A DNA stretch of 64,000 bases, from NCBI GenBank assembly GCA_963921935.1, contig OY998175.1:224022517-224086516 (forward strand), written 5' to 3'. Below are positions 1 to 10,400 of this stretch, piece by piece; the first letter of the stretch is position 1; every line of letters begins with the position of its first letter. Position numbers and translations under genes: made by a program. Source of the DNA: Galeruca laticollis (taxonomy: Eukaryota; Arthropoda; Insecta; Coleoptera; Chrysomelidae). The notes beneath the pieces were generated by a model that was given only the letters and a program-made list of their open reading frames with translations, had not been told where the DNA came from and did not search any database.

Positions 1-600
1 AATGTTCGGGTGTCTCTTGACAAGAAATACCCCTCCCTTTACCACCTACATCTAATTCATATGGGATGCCATCAGCTGTTGAGTTCACCTTGCCAGCGTA
101 CTTTTCCACCTTCGTCACTACATTATGTAATCTCCTCCATGGATGTATTTACGACCAAATGTTTAATTTATGTTATCTAGCATTTTACACATATAGGTTT
201 ACTGCGCTTGTTTCCTGACTGGCTGGGGAATGGATCCAGCCCCTAAGTCACTTTTATTTAGACAATCAAGGGCGGAGGGGTGTTTCCTATTCATCTTAGT
301 TGGATGAATTTTGGGAATTTTGAATTTGAATAGAGATTTTTTTAGATTTTTGATTTTATCACAACTTTAACTTCATTTTCAAATTTAAAATAATATTTAA
401 ATATAAATTTCCTTCAATTTTCAGTTCACTATATGAATATTTTCATCCTTTTAAACATACATTTGATTCAATGTTCATCATACATACATTATACATTAGT
501 TGGTTTACGGCACGCTGGCTTATTAGCCACCGTCTATTAACGTCAAACTTGTCATCTGATGTCATTTAGTTAACACTTCCAAATAGGACGTTGCATTATA
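1..600. other. Non-coding AT-rich stretch, nothing recognised
   Basis: No convincing coding signal or terminal repeat was found on either strand. The sequence is AT-rich with short homopolymer runs and leads into a PLE terminal segment at about 600. Confidence 0.4.
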
Positions 601-888
601 TGAAATATAATTGTACACCCTCTTGAAAGGGAATTTTTAATATTTTTAATAATTTTATTTCAATAATGATGTAACATAATACATTCCTTTATTCTGTACG
701 CATTGGATTTTTTTGACACCTGTAGTAGGATTTTTTATGACGCGAGTTCAACTTTTTTGAATTGTTTTTAAAAATTTTACAAATATTATAATTTTATAGG
801 ACAGCTTTGAAAATGGCCTAATGGCCGAAAGCGGTTAACTGAATTTCAATAATAAATACACACTCAGTACTCGTCGTTTCATTCCCTC
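601..888 (+). repeat. Penelope-like element terminal segment with hairpin-GAAA motif
   Basis: This stretch resembles 55661-55889, and its last part also resembles the insert at 43144-43210. Its core is a short hairpin (GGCC at 815-818, loop TAAT, GGCC at 823-826) followed directly by GAAA at 827-830, then AATAAA and a conserved block ending near 888. In two of the three places the block abuts PLE coding sequence, so I read it as the 3' terminal (pLTR-like) part of a PLE. PLE termini are known to carry hammerhead ribozymes. The hairpin plus GAAA fits stem II and the 3' core of such a ribozyme, but the upstream CUGANGA core is degenerate here. Confidence 0.5.
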
Positions 889-892
889 AATT

Positions 893-1440
893 TATATCTA
901 GTGTGTGCACCATACCCAGACAGTTCTATATATCTTATTGTTAAAAGTAAAATAATTCTGATTAATACATACATCAAATAAATTAAGTATATCTGATATT
1001 ATTTTTGGATTAATATTTTTATCTTCCAGTAATTTTCTTAGAAATCTTAGACATTCTTTATGAGGAATTTTAGTGAACATATTGGTAACATCAAGTGAAT
1101 TGATCTTGCAATTTGAATGCTTTTAATTTTCTGATTAGTTCTATTGAATTCTTAATTGATTATTCAGATATGTATATCCATAACTATTAAGTATATTCTT
1201 AAGTTTTTTTGCTAATATATTAATAGGAGAATTAACATTAGAAACTATAGGTCTAATGGGTTTCGTTATTTTATGAAATATAACGGTTCCATATAATTGT
1301 GGAGAATGAGGATTTTCATTTACGATGGACTTCGTTCCGTTATCACTTAAAAGATAATTTGAATTATTAGCAATATCTCTTACACTATTAGAAAACTTTT
1401 TGTTGGATCTGCTCTAAGAACTTGTATAACGCTAGATTCT
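893..1440 (-). pseudogene. PLE reverse transcriptase fragment
   Basis: Read right to left, this encodes the N-terminal half of a Penelope-like reverse transcriptase. It includes the block around NMFTKIP (near 1080) and the following KLLEDKNIN stretch, which match the better PLE copy at 60005-60253 almost residue for residue. Upstream codons (about 1200-1420) give the PLE pattern PHSPQLYGT and KPIRPIVS. The frame is broken by stops and a shift near 1100-1150, and no palm YVDD motif follows, so it is a truncated pseudogene. It abuts an oppositely oriented PLE terminal block at 888. Confidence 0.75.
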
Positions 1441-1454
1441 ACTAAGTTATATGT

Positions 1455-1600
1455 TATCAGAAGAATTAGTTTTCTCGGTTTTATATATCATTGCACAGTT
1501 GTACTGATATTAATTGGAAAAAGATATCCAGATTATTCCCAGAGGGCTTATAATAACTAAGCTTCAAAATTTGTAATATCATCTTTTTCTTTTTTTTCTA
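1455..1600 (+). repeat. PLE 3' untranslated fragment
   Basis: Similar to 61225-61340, immediately downstream of the GIY-YIG domain of the 60-kb PLE copy; both contain a shared TATATCATTGCACAG-like block and a later AAGCTTCAA block. It lies in the opposite orientation to the RT fragment at 893-1440, so the two pieces come from different or rearranged copies. Confidence 0.55.
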
Positions 1601-1669
1601 ATAACATTATAATAAGTCAGTTACAAGGTAGGTCTCTTCTTGGTCTAGCCAAAAATAATTATTAAACGT

Positions 1670-1740
1670 CAGGTAGGTATCCAATGAAATATAACTTCTG
1701 TCATTCTGACGATTTTATGTAATATCGGAATAATTGTCAA
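1670..1740 (+). repeat. Dispersed repeat shared with 4160-4235
   Basis: A direct repeat of about 70 bp. Both copies carry CAGGTAGG followed by the block AACTTCTGTCATTCTGACG and end in AATAATTGTCAA. Each follows PLE-related sequence, so it may be a PLE terminus or a neighbour that travelled with it. Confidence 0.5.
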
Positions 1741-1989
1741 ATTTCTTGGAATTTTAACATTTTTTTGAATATATTGCGGAATTGTCTAGGAACAGTAAGT
1801 TTAATTTGAACCAGTAATATGAGTACATTCCAAGAAGTAAGGGTCGAGACAGCTAATTTCATCAAAAAATCTTCGAGAGAAGATTTAACCCAACTGTACT
1901 AGAAGTTACTTCAAAATCGTAACAAAGTATAACAAAACATTGTTTTTAACCGAGAATGCCTTAGAAAAGAGGTAATACCAAATTATAGG

Positions 1990-2539
1990 TATACATAGAA
2001 AATGCTTAAAAACATAAAACAGCTTAAGCACAAAAAGCTATAAAATGTGCTCAAAGAGTATGGCTGAAAGAAGAATGTAAAAAATGTTTTAAAATAAGAG
2101 ACTCCTCAGACAACCACATGAAAGTTGTACACTCTGAACTCACGTTCCAACTACATCAAGTAGAATTTTACTGTTTAGATAACAAAATCAAAGAAAGTGT
2201 CAGCACGATGAAGCACAAGAAATTTAAGAAGCCAGAACAAAAACTACAGAAACTGGATCACGCACAACATAGAATTCAATACTATGAACATCATGAAACT
2301 GTAAGTACTTACATACCAACACACTTTGCACCACGATTTGAAAACTTTTCAGACACTAATTTTAAGAAGAGTGGAATAGAATGATTAAATGAAAGTTCAA
2401 AGTACAGCATACCACCAAAATTTACGAATAATATTAAACAAATATTAGTTACAGAATCAGAAATTGCTTCAAAATCTGATTCAAATAATTTTCTTTATGA
2501 GAAATTGAAGATTGCCAATTTAATCAAAAGTTTTGAACC
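1990..2539 (+). pseudogene. PLE ORF, N-terminal region (left half of split copy)
   Basis: The reading frame from about 2030 to 2384 gives a basic, Lys-rich region followed by a THFAPRFENFSDTNF block, also encoded at about 59305-59350 in the 60-kb PLE copy. PLE proteins carry such a basic N-terminal extension before the RT. Stops near 2384 and 2430 break the frame. The sequence stops matching at TTGAACC (2533-2539) and resumes at 3881-3887 after an insertion. Confidence 0.7.
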
Positions 2540-3880
2540 ATGCATAGGTAACTCTTATGAACCAGCTTGTCCCATAAGAGCTGTTTGCGACTACACTCGC
2601 CAGAGGCGCTGTAATCACCTTAAATTTGAACGTTGTCAAATCTGTAAAGAAAATTTCCTGTTTTTCGTCAATCATCTGATTCATTGATTAAAGTTACTAA
2701 TATGTAATAGGTATAAACATATTTTTTCTTTATCATAACATAAAGCTTGAATTTTAACTTATCTTTCAATACCCTACACCACATAAGCTATTTAAGTTGT
2801 ATTTTTTAATTAAAATAAAAATCATGAGTTTTTAATGATACTTTTGAGATATGGCAACATCACAGCGGCTTTACGAGAACACAATACGCAGGCGCATCGA
2901 TTTCTCGCCCAATGTTTATCCATAGATAAAGGATAGGTTAGGTTAGGTTAATTTATTTTTATCAACACCAATACCTAGTCCAACTCATTATCATTATTAT
3001 TCCAATTAGTGTTGTATTGAGACTTAGTTGAATTTTAATTTTTGTGTGTGTTTATTAGACTGATTTAACCAAACCAGTCCAATATGGTGTTTTCTTGTTG
3101 TGTGCCAACATGCAGAAGCCGGGGCGGGCGACACTGTGAAAATGCATCGATTTTCCAAAAACTATGAAAATGTGAGTACCTGCGTTACTTTCAATATTAA
3201 AGCTGTGATAATTATATTAACAAAATCTGTTATATGTTATTTTTTTCACTACTAACATGAGAAAACCTCATTATTTACCTCATTTGTCTAATGAGAAGTA
3301 GCTCAATATTTACCTAAAACTTTATTTATTCAATGAAATGAACATGAAAATCAAACTCTAGGAAATGTCCTAAGACAATGAAAATGATCAGAAAACATGA
3401 AAATTATTTAAAATAATAGTAGAAATGACGTTCATTGAATCCCCTTAGTTTCAATGATTTTATTCAATGCTTTGACAAGTATTCCGAGCTGATATTTCGA
3501 TATCCTTGAATAATTGGGGAAATTACTAATTTTAAAGTAAAAATAAGGTCTTTCGGTATTAGTTCTGCAATTAGTAGTGAAAAAAATACTATATATACTT
3601 CGGTTGAGAAGGCCATATTTGTATATTATATTATATTAATTATTATATAACTTGTAAATAAACGTATGTAGTGAAACAGTTTTTTTATTCATGAATTCTT
3701 AAACAATCCTCCAGTTCCAGAAAAAAAATTTAAATTTTATATGTACAGTTCCCGCTTTTGCTTTATTTCTGACTACACTCGCCAGAGGGCGCGGTAATTA
3801 GTGAACCAAACTCTTAATACTGAGTTGCCTATCTATCTATTGTAAATCAACCTAACCTAACCTATCCTTTATCTATGGTC
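2540..3880 (+). mobile_element. 1.34-kb insertion with THAP exon, inside a PLE
   Basis: The PLE copy is interrupted here: TTGAACC occurs at 2533-2539 and again at 3881-3887, consistent with a 7-bp (possibly 8-bp with one mismatch) target duplication. Inside lies an inverted repeat of 30 exact bases (2920-2949 and 3849-3878), extending to about 36 with one mismatch, and containing three TTAGG-type units. A direct repeat with core CGCCAGAGG(G)CGC occurs at about 2588 and 3771. A THAP-like exon sits between the inverted repeats. P-type elements combine THAP transposases with 8-bp duplications, so a non-autonomous P-like element is possible; this is inference. Confidence 0.5.
3083..3174 (+). pseudogene. 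THAP zinc-finger first exon
   Basis: Starting at ATG 3083, the translation opens with the THAP signature MVFSCCVPTC followed by a Gly/Arg-rich turn, with the C-x2-4-C pair in place. A one-base shift then moves the frame into HRFSKNYEN, matching the His-Arg-Phe-Pro/Ser-Lys block that follows in THAP domains. A consensus splice donor (GTGAGT) ends the exon. THAP domains bind DNA through a C2CH zinc site and occur in P-element transposases and in host regulators. No continuation of the domain is visible within the insertion. Confidence 0.6.
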
Positions 3881-4150
3881 TTGAACCGTCAAAGATTAAA
3901 CGTCTAACAAAAAATTACATTACAGTTTTGAATTCAATCAAAAATAAAGTGGAAAATAATAACCTAACAATTACAAAATCCGAGAAGGGAAACGTCATAT
4001 TGACAACTAACTAATATAATTCAAAAATATTTAACTTTGAAGAATATAGCGATGTACAAGTTCTTAGAGCAAATCCAACAAAAAAGTTTTCTTATAATGT
4101 AAGAGATACTGTTAATAATTAAAATTATCTTGTGAGTGATTACGAAAAGA
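3881..4150 (+). pseudogene. PLE ORF, continuation after the insertion
   Basis: Matches 59510-59790 of the better PLE copy, including the TITKS-K-GN block (PLE consensus T-KADKGN) that precedes the RT fingers. It continues the frame interrupted at 2539. It is degraded by stops and one-base shifts and ends near 4150, where a dispersed repeat begins. Confidence 0.65.
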
Positions 4151-4159
4151 AGATTGAAC

Positions 4160-4235
4160 ATCAGGTAGGCATCAAATAAAATGTAACTTCTGTCATTCTG
4201 ACGGTGATATTTGATATCAAAATAATTGTCAACTA
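4160..4235 (+). repeat. Dispersed repeat shared with 1670-1740
   Basis: Second copy of the ~70-bp repeat described at 1670-1740. It separates the PLE fragment from the satellite array that begins near 4280. Confidence 0.5.
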
Positions 4236-4279
4236 TCTATCTGTCAAAAAACAGTTAGTTTCATTTAAAGCAGTAAAAT

Positions 4280-5115
4280 GTTTGTTCTTCTTCTATTTTC
4301 CTGATGCAATCCCGATTTTCAGGTCAAATTAACAAAAAATAACATATTTTCAACAAAATTGTTTCTCCTTGTATATCGTACATCTCCTCGCTCTTCTGTT
4401 ATCCTGATACAAAACAAGGTTTGTGTTGAATTTGCAAAGAAAACGCATGTTTCCAATGGAATGTTTGCTCCTGGTACATCATATAAATCCTCTTTTTTCT
4501 GATATCCTGATTAAAAGTTAGATTTTCATTGAATTAACAAAGATGCGCCTTTTTCTACAAATTAGTTGCTCCTGCTATTCCGTATATCTCCTTGTTCTCC
4601 TATTATCCTGATACAAAATGCTATTTTTATCAAATTAACAATAAACCGCATCACTTAAACGAAACGGTTGCTCCTGGTATTTCCTACATCACCTCGTTCT
4701 TCTATTGAGATACAATAACAAGTTTTCATTGAATTTGCAAAGAAAACGTATGTTTTCAACGGAAATAATGCTCCAGATACTCCGTATATCTCCCCTTTCT
4801 TCTTTTTTTCCTGATAAAAAGAGCTCAGGGCTCAATTCTGCAATGGATACGCATTTTTTCTACAAATTAATAGTCTCTAGTAGTATTTCGTCCATCTCCT
4901 TGTGCTTCTGTTATTCTGATACAAAATATAATTTTTATCAAAATAACAAAAATTTATTATTTTCTACGAATATGTTACCCCTAGTATATGTAACATTTCC
5001 TCATTCCTCTGTTATCCTGATACAAAAACCGGTTTACATTAAATTAACAAACCAAACCAAATGGACTCTTGGTATTTTAATCCCACCTCGCTCTTGTGTT
5101 ATCCCGATCTAGGGA
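4280..5115. repeat. ~103-bp tandem satellite, 8-9 degenerate units
   Basis: The landmark ATCCTGATACAAAA and its variants recur at about 4298, 4401, 4504, 4605, 4704, 4809, 4913, 5014 and 5101, giving spacings of 103, 103, 101, 99, 105, 104, 101 and 87. Each unit also holds a GCTCCTGGTAT block, a CATCTCCTCG block before the landmark, and an AATTAACAAA block after it. Units are diverged by point changes and small indels, so the array is old. An apparently open 135-codon frame at 4705-5112 is a by-product of the repeat and not a gene. Confidence 0.85.
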
Positions 5116-6790
5116 CTTTTGGTACCAGTAAATGTTCAATTCATGACCTACCTCGTATAATACCTGAATATTTAGTATTTTTACGAAATATAATTTGTTT
5201 CATAATTTAACTGTATTATTTCTTTGTTTCAGGTTGGTGTTCCTTAGTTTTATTTAGATGAATGAGCAAAAAGGGTATGTAAGGATTTTGAATTAGAAAT
5301 TATATAAAAAATCCAAATAAATAAAATATTATCAAAGATAAACACCTTCTATTTCATGCAGAATTTACAATTCAATTAAACTTAGATATTCTAAAATTTG
5401 GTAAATTATCGAAACTCCCCGTAAAAACCACTCATATCTACGTTTGATACCAATTTCTCAATTGTTCGGTGCATTATCCAACTTTTCAAATGACCCAGGT
5501 TCGCAAATGTTCGGAATCGATGAATTTTGAAATGTAGAAATACGATTTGAAATCTAAAAACAGTTGACGGTGGCACACACATATAACTTTATGATTGAAA
5601 TGAGAAAAAATAAAAAAATTACACTCAACACTTTGTACCATTTCATTTTCTATTTCGAAATTTTCATCCTTTTAAATCTTCTCACTATCAACGTGTTGCC
5701 CAGGAGTTGAAATAAAGCTACGTAACATTCATTCTTTTGCAATATAAAGGCCTTCATTCTCTTGACATAGACTTTGCAAAGGATCGTAACATACGTAGTT
5801 ACCTATTCGCTGATCTCTTTATAATCTAAATAGGTATCTCTTTACACTTCGTGAGTGCGTTATCAGGTATATGGCGTCTGATATAGGGGCGATCCTGTTG
5901 TCAAAAGTATCTTCAACGATCGATTTCACACCACGACATTTTTAAGAGAGCAACTCAACAAGTACAACAGTGACTTAATGCTATTTATAACCAGAATATC
6001 AAATCAAAATTGTTATTTTTTCATAATATTTCATTATTGAAACAAGTTTTTAATTTTATTCTCACCAATAATTAATAATAGAAAAACTTTTATTAACATC
6101 TTAGAAATTTCGATATCAGTGATATTGAGTTGGCGAAATACGATCGAAGCTTCGATTCTGAAAAATGTTAATTTACTGGTATTAGTCACCTTATCCTAAC
6201 ACCTATTGGTATACTCCCGTGGGGATTTATGAGTGTAGCGCATGGGAGAAGTCCGGAAAAAGTTGCCGTACCGTGAAATTACATGAAAAGAATAAAAAGG
6301 ATAATCATGGCGAACTTACCCAATTTACTGTTTCAATTATAATGCGCAATTCTCTCTATACGTATAACTTCCCACTTCTGAAGATCGTTAAGCCAATAGT
6401 GCCGGCTGGGAAATTGCTTCCGTTAGTTTTGAACTATATGTTATAAAATAAGTTTTGTAACTGCACAAATGCACAGAATTTCTTTTCAATAATTTCCGAA
6501 GGAATAGTATGTTAATAGTTAACAATCGGAGTATATCAACACCCTGTATACGGGGTAATCAACGTAGTTCAATGATTCCGTTGTCTTAACAGACACGAAA
6601 AAAGTTTCATGACAATTTATAGAGTGTCAAGAGTAGTCAACACCCTGTATATTGTTTCGAATTTGAATTAAGCTCTTTTTCCTGTTCCAGCAATATAGGG
6701 TTTTACTAATTCTCATTTGCAAGATGGGTTTCTACAATAAGACAATCATCAATTTATCCTAGTTCTAGAATTATTAGTAGTTCTTACTTG
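5116..6790. other. Non-coding stretch; two CACCCTGTATA motifs
   Basis: No protein homology was recognised. The motif TCAACACCCTGTATA occurs near 6537 and 6640, about 104 bp apart. Motifs of this kind are frequent at ends of insect MITEs, but no matching opposite end was found. A 75-codon open frame at 6219-6446 has no recognisable domain. Confidence 0.35.
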
Positions 6791-6799
6791 TGCTGTAAT

Positions 6800-6900
6800 C
6801 AGTGATGAGCTTATTGGTGACTTTTGGGTCACCGGTATATCGGCGACACCGATTTATAAGTCACCGTTTGTTTTAGCAGTGACTTAGGTCACTGTTTCTG
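6800..6900. repeat. Possible hAT-like end with internal palindromes
   Basis: The block begins CAGTGATGAGCTTATTGGTG, which resembles the CAGTGATG start of many hAT transposons. It contains the palindrome GGTGAC...GTCACC and a second AGTGAC...GTCACT. No complementary end was found in the window, so this is either a solo end or chance. Confidence 0.25.
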
Positions 6901-7640
6901 TTTCACTCTGCCAACCATCTATAAACTTTGCCAGGGCGCGGCGACAGCATCCTTTTATTCCGAGTATGAAGTTTATCGAGTCAGGTCATAACAATAACAA
7001 ATACATACATCTACATACCACGGACTACTCCGTTCATTTATTTATATATTTATTAGAGTACAGTCAATCCGTCGATGTTTGTTTACACTTTACAAGTTCG
7101 TAAAATTGAGATGTATATAGATTGTATTAAATTGCAAAAAATAAAAAGTTAAGAGGTGAGGTCAAACATAAAAAAAAGAAGTATTATCTAAATAATAGCG
7201 GGGATCAATCCTTCAATCAGATTTGAGTATAGCAATTTACTTACAACAAGGGGGTTAATACTCTATTGGTTGTTACTAAAATATTCAAGTAAGAAATTAA
7301 AGTTAATTAAGTGTTACTTAAAGTAAAATAATAGAACATTAGATTTAACTATAACTGCAATAGTGACTCGTCAACACTATAGTACTATAGTTAACATTCT
7401 GATAAAAAATATATTTTTTATGTATTACATAGTAAGATTGTAAATTTGTTGACGATGACATTTATTTAATTTTAACTACTGTTATTTAAATTCAAAGTAC
7501 AATTTCCCTCAGGTTTTACAAATAACAATTAAATTATTGAAAGTAAAAATAGAGAAAATTCTGGCCTGTTCGTCCTTATAGATAGATAGATATGGATTAT
7601 CGACGCATCGGTATCTATGACCTTTTAGCGTCTTTACTCT
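6901..7640. other. Non-coding stretch, nothing recognised
   Basis: AT-rich sequence without coding signal on either strand. It borders the 3' side of the minus-strand LINE at about 7570-7650. Confidence 0.35.
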
Positions 7641-7779
7641 ATGTGATATGAGTGTTTTCTAATTTTATATTAACCTGTATAATTTGGTATCTTTCAAGTA
7701 TCCTAGTAGTAGTTCTAAATGTTTTTCTGATAAAAGTAATTTGATATGCGTAGGTATATTATAATTGATTCCTCTATAT

Positions 7780-7880
7780 TTCCTGCAATGCAATGTTTAA
7801 CGGTAATTGTAGCGATACAGGTCTCACATATTGGTGGTTCTTCCGCTGATAGTAAATATTCATGAGTTTGTGTGTCCAAT
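7780..7880 (-). pseudogene. LINE ORF2 C-terminal Cys/His motif
   Basis: Minus-strand codons give PPICETCIATITVKHCIAG, the pattern C-x2-C...H...C found after RNase H in I/R1/Jockey-group ORF2 proteins. It shows that the ORF extends to nearly the 3' end of this copy. Stops separate it from the RNase H domain. Confidence 0.65.
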
Positions 7881-8039
7881 TCTTAGTCTTGTGAGAACTA
7901 TCTTATCTTTTCTTGGTAGGTTATGTATTTGCCTTTTGTTAAACTGAGTGTCTTTGATTTCTAGAGTTTATTGTCTCCTTCTTGAAGATCCCACTCTAAC
8001 TGAATTAGGTTCCTAGTTAGTTTAACTGAATGATTGTTC

Positions 8040-8845
8040 ATTTCTTTTAGGTTTAGTACATTTATCATGTTTGTAGTATGCATTTGTTCCTTCGCCAGAA
8101 AGTCTGCACTATCATTACCTTTAATATCTATATGACTAGGGATCCAAAGGAATATGATTTCTTAATTTTTAATTTTTGCTTTCTCTAACTGATATTTTAT
8201 TTCCTTAGTAAGAGGGTGACCTGGGTTGTATGCTTTAATAGAGTCAAGAGAACTCATGAAGTCTGTTGCTATCAACCATTTGCGATAATTAGTAGTTGTG
8301 ATGAAATATATTTCTTTATGTATTACAAATAGTCCTGATGTAAGTATTTCAGTTGATTTATGGAGGCTGAAACTGTTTTCTGATGTTTTTGTGTGATAAG
8401 CGGCGCCTACTTTTTCATTCGATTTGGAGCCATGTGTGTATAAAATTTGATGTTCTTCGTAGTTTTCTATAATCTGATGAAATTTTTGTGTGAACAGTAT
8501 AGTAGGTGTGGAATTTTTTATGTGTATTGTCGGCTCCTTATTTATTTGTATGTTAAAGGTGTTCCATGGTGTGAAATTGTAAAGACTGTAGTGATATTCC
8601 AAGTTGAGTCTATGTTGAATTTCTTTATATCGATAATTTGCTCCAGGTTTGTATTTTTTGTTTGTGGGTTGTATATTTGGGTAACGGATATTGAAAAATT
8701 TGTTGAAGGAAGGATGATGTTTTTTGAATATTGAGGAGTTTGCATATTTAATAGTAAGTAGCATCCATCGGTGTTCTGGTGGTATTACTTCTGCTTCACA
8801 GTAGATACTGTTAATGGGGCTTGTGTGGAATGCTCCTATGGCCAT
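8040..8845 (-). pseudogene. LINE RNase H domain
   Basis: The frame 8845-8162 (227 codons) contains ILYTHGSKSNEKVGAA, the first strand of RNase H; the usual catalytic Asp in TDGS is His here. The second acidic site is seen as ATDFMSSLDSIK. After a stop at 8162-8164, downstream codons give LWIPSHIDIKGNDSADFLA (about 8070-8150), the C-terminal H and D motifs. The order of all four motifs is right for RNase H1-type domains, which remove RNA from RNA:DNA hybrids during target-primed reverse transcription. The His substitution suggests inactivity. Confidence 0.8.
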
Positions 8846-9137
8846 TCGAATTGCAGAGTTCTCTAATGGGGCAAGTTTTTGTAGGTAACTTTTTGGGGCA
8901 GATGAGTATGCTATGGAACCATAATCAATTTTAGATTTTATTGTTGCTTAGTATACATTTATTAAAGATTCCTTACTTGCTCCCCACTTTGTATTTGATA
9001 ACACGCGTATTATTCTGAGGTCTTTTGCTCATTTTTGTTGTAGTCTTTTATGTGATTTTTGAAGTTTAGTGTTGAGTCGAATGTGAGGCCTAGAAATTTG
9101 TGGTGTGTATTACTCTGAATGTATTTATTGTTGATAG

Positions 9138-10350
9138 TTATGTTAATATTTTTGTACAGTTTCTTTTGCGACAAAAATGAACCCCAGTTGACTTGTTTGA
9201 TGAGAATTCTAGATTGTTATTATTTCCCCATCCCTGCAATAGATTCACGCAGTTTTGTAGATTATGTATGCTAATTTCTGGGGCAGAAGCTGAACGATAG
9301 ATAAGTAAATCATCTGCATAAAGTCTAAAATTGATATTAGGAAGCATGATATTTTTTATACTGTTAGTTGCAAGTATGAAGAGGGTTGGACTCAAGACAG
9401 AACCTTGAGGTCCTCCTGAGTTTTGGCTAAGTATGGCTGATGTTTTGTTTTTTATTCGTACCTGAAAAACTCTCTCTGTGAGGAAGTTTAGTATGAAGTT
9501 AAGCATTGATCCCACTATATTGAATTCTTCGAGCACATCTACTAAACTTTCCCTGTTTATTGTGTCGAAGGCTTTATTCAAATCAAGGAATAGTGCGTTG
9601 GTGTATCTTCGGAGTCGGAAGGCGTCTTGTAGATCAATTTCAAAGCCTATGAGATGAATACTCTCTTCTAAAACCTGCTTGTTCATGGATTAGGAGATTA
9701 TGCTTTTGTAGGTACCAAGTTAGTCTGTTGTAGATGATCTTTTCCAGTAGTTTACATAGATGACTAGTGAGAGCTATTGGTCTGTAGTTTTCTTTTCTGC
9801 ATATAGGTTTTCCTGGTTTGTGGACTGGAATGAGTATTGATAATTTCTATGCTCTGGGAATTTGGCCGTTTTCCCATATTTTGTTGTATAATTATATTTT
9901 CGGGTAGATTTTTTATCATAGGTATCCTTATGTTGTCTGGTCCAGGAGCTATGTCTTTTTTGTTCTTCAAGGTATAGGTTAGCTCATTTATTGTGATTGA
10001 CAGGTTGTATGACATATTCACCGGTTGTATTTCTTTTTTTTGACAATATGGTGGTTAGGATATTTGTTGTATATTGTAGAGAATTGATTGGCGAATATCT
10101 GAATTATATGCTCTGTGTCATCGATCCATACATTGTTCTCTATTAGGCCAGATAAGTTTCTGGTAGACGTGCCATTTAATTTGTTTATTTTATCCCATAT
10201 GTCTTTTGAGCTAGCGTTACAGTTGAAAGAATTGGTGAACTTGTTCCAAAGAGATAATTTCGCCTCTTTTATAATTCTTTTTGGTTTTGCTATTCACTTT
10301 TTAAAATTTATGAAATTGTAGCTTGTTGGTTTGTTGGTCGGCGCTTAGAC
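9138..10350 (-). pseudogene. LINE reverse transcriptase
   Basis: Fingers: APGPDNIRIP at about 9940. Palm: LFLDLNKAFDTINRESLV, then GPQGSVLSPTLF, then FRLYADDLLIY with the catalytic YADD (near 9310). These are motifs A, B and C of non-LTR RTs and are well preserved. The thumb follows at 9138-9240. Frameshifts near 9690-9760 separate fingers from palm. It is ORF2 of the minus-strand LINE, downstream of the endonuclease and upstream of RNase H. Confidence 0.9.
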
Positions 10351-10400
10351 GTGTTCAATGCGCTTCTTCTTTTCTTTATTATTTTTCTACAGTCTTCATT

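Noticed and set aside
2588..3800. CGCCAGAGGGCGC as CTCF sites
   Set aside because: Two short matches are not enough; kept only as a remark within the insertion entry.
2920..3878. TTAGG-type units as interstitial telomere sequence
   Set aside because: Only three units per end and placed as exact inverted repeats; better explained as element termini than telomeric DNA.
4705..5112. 135-codon open frame on the plus strand
   Set aside because: It lies wholly in the ~103-bp satellite and reflects the repeat, with no conserved protein motif.
6219..6446. 75-codon open frame as a possible gene
   Set aside because: No family motif, no neighbouring exon signals that I could support.
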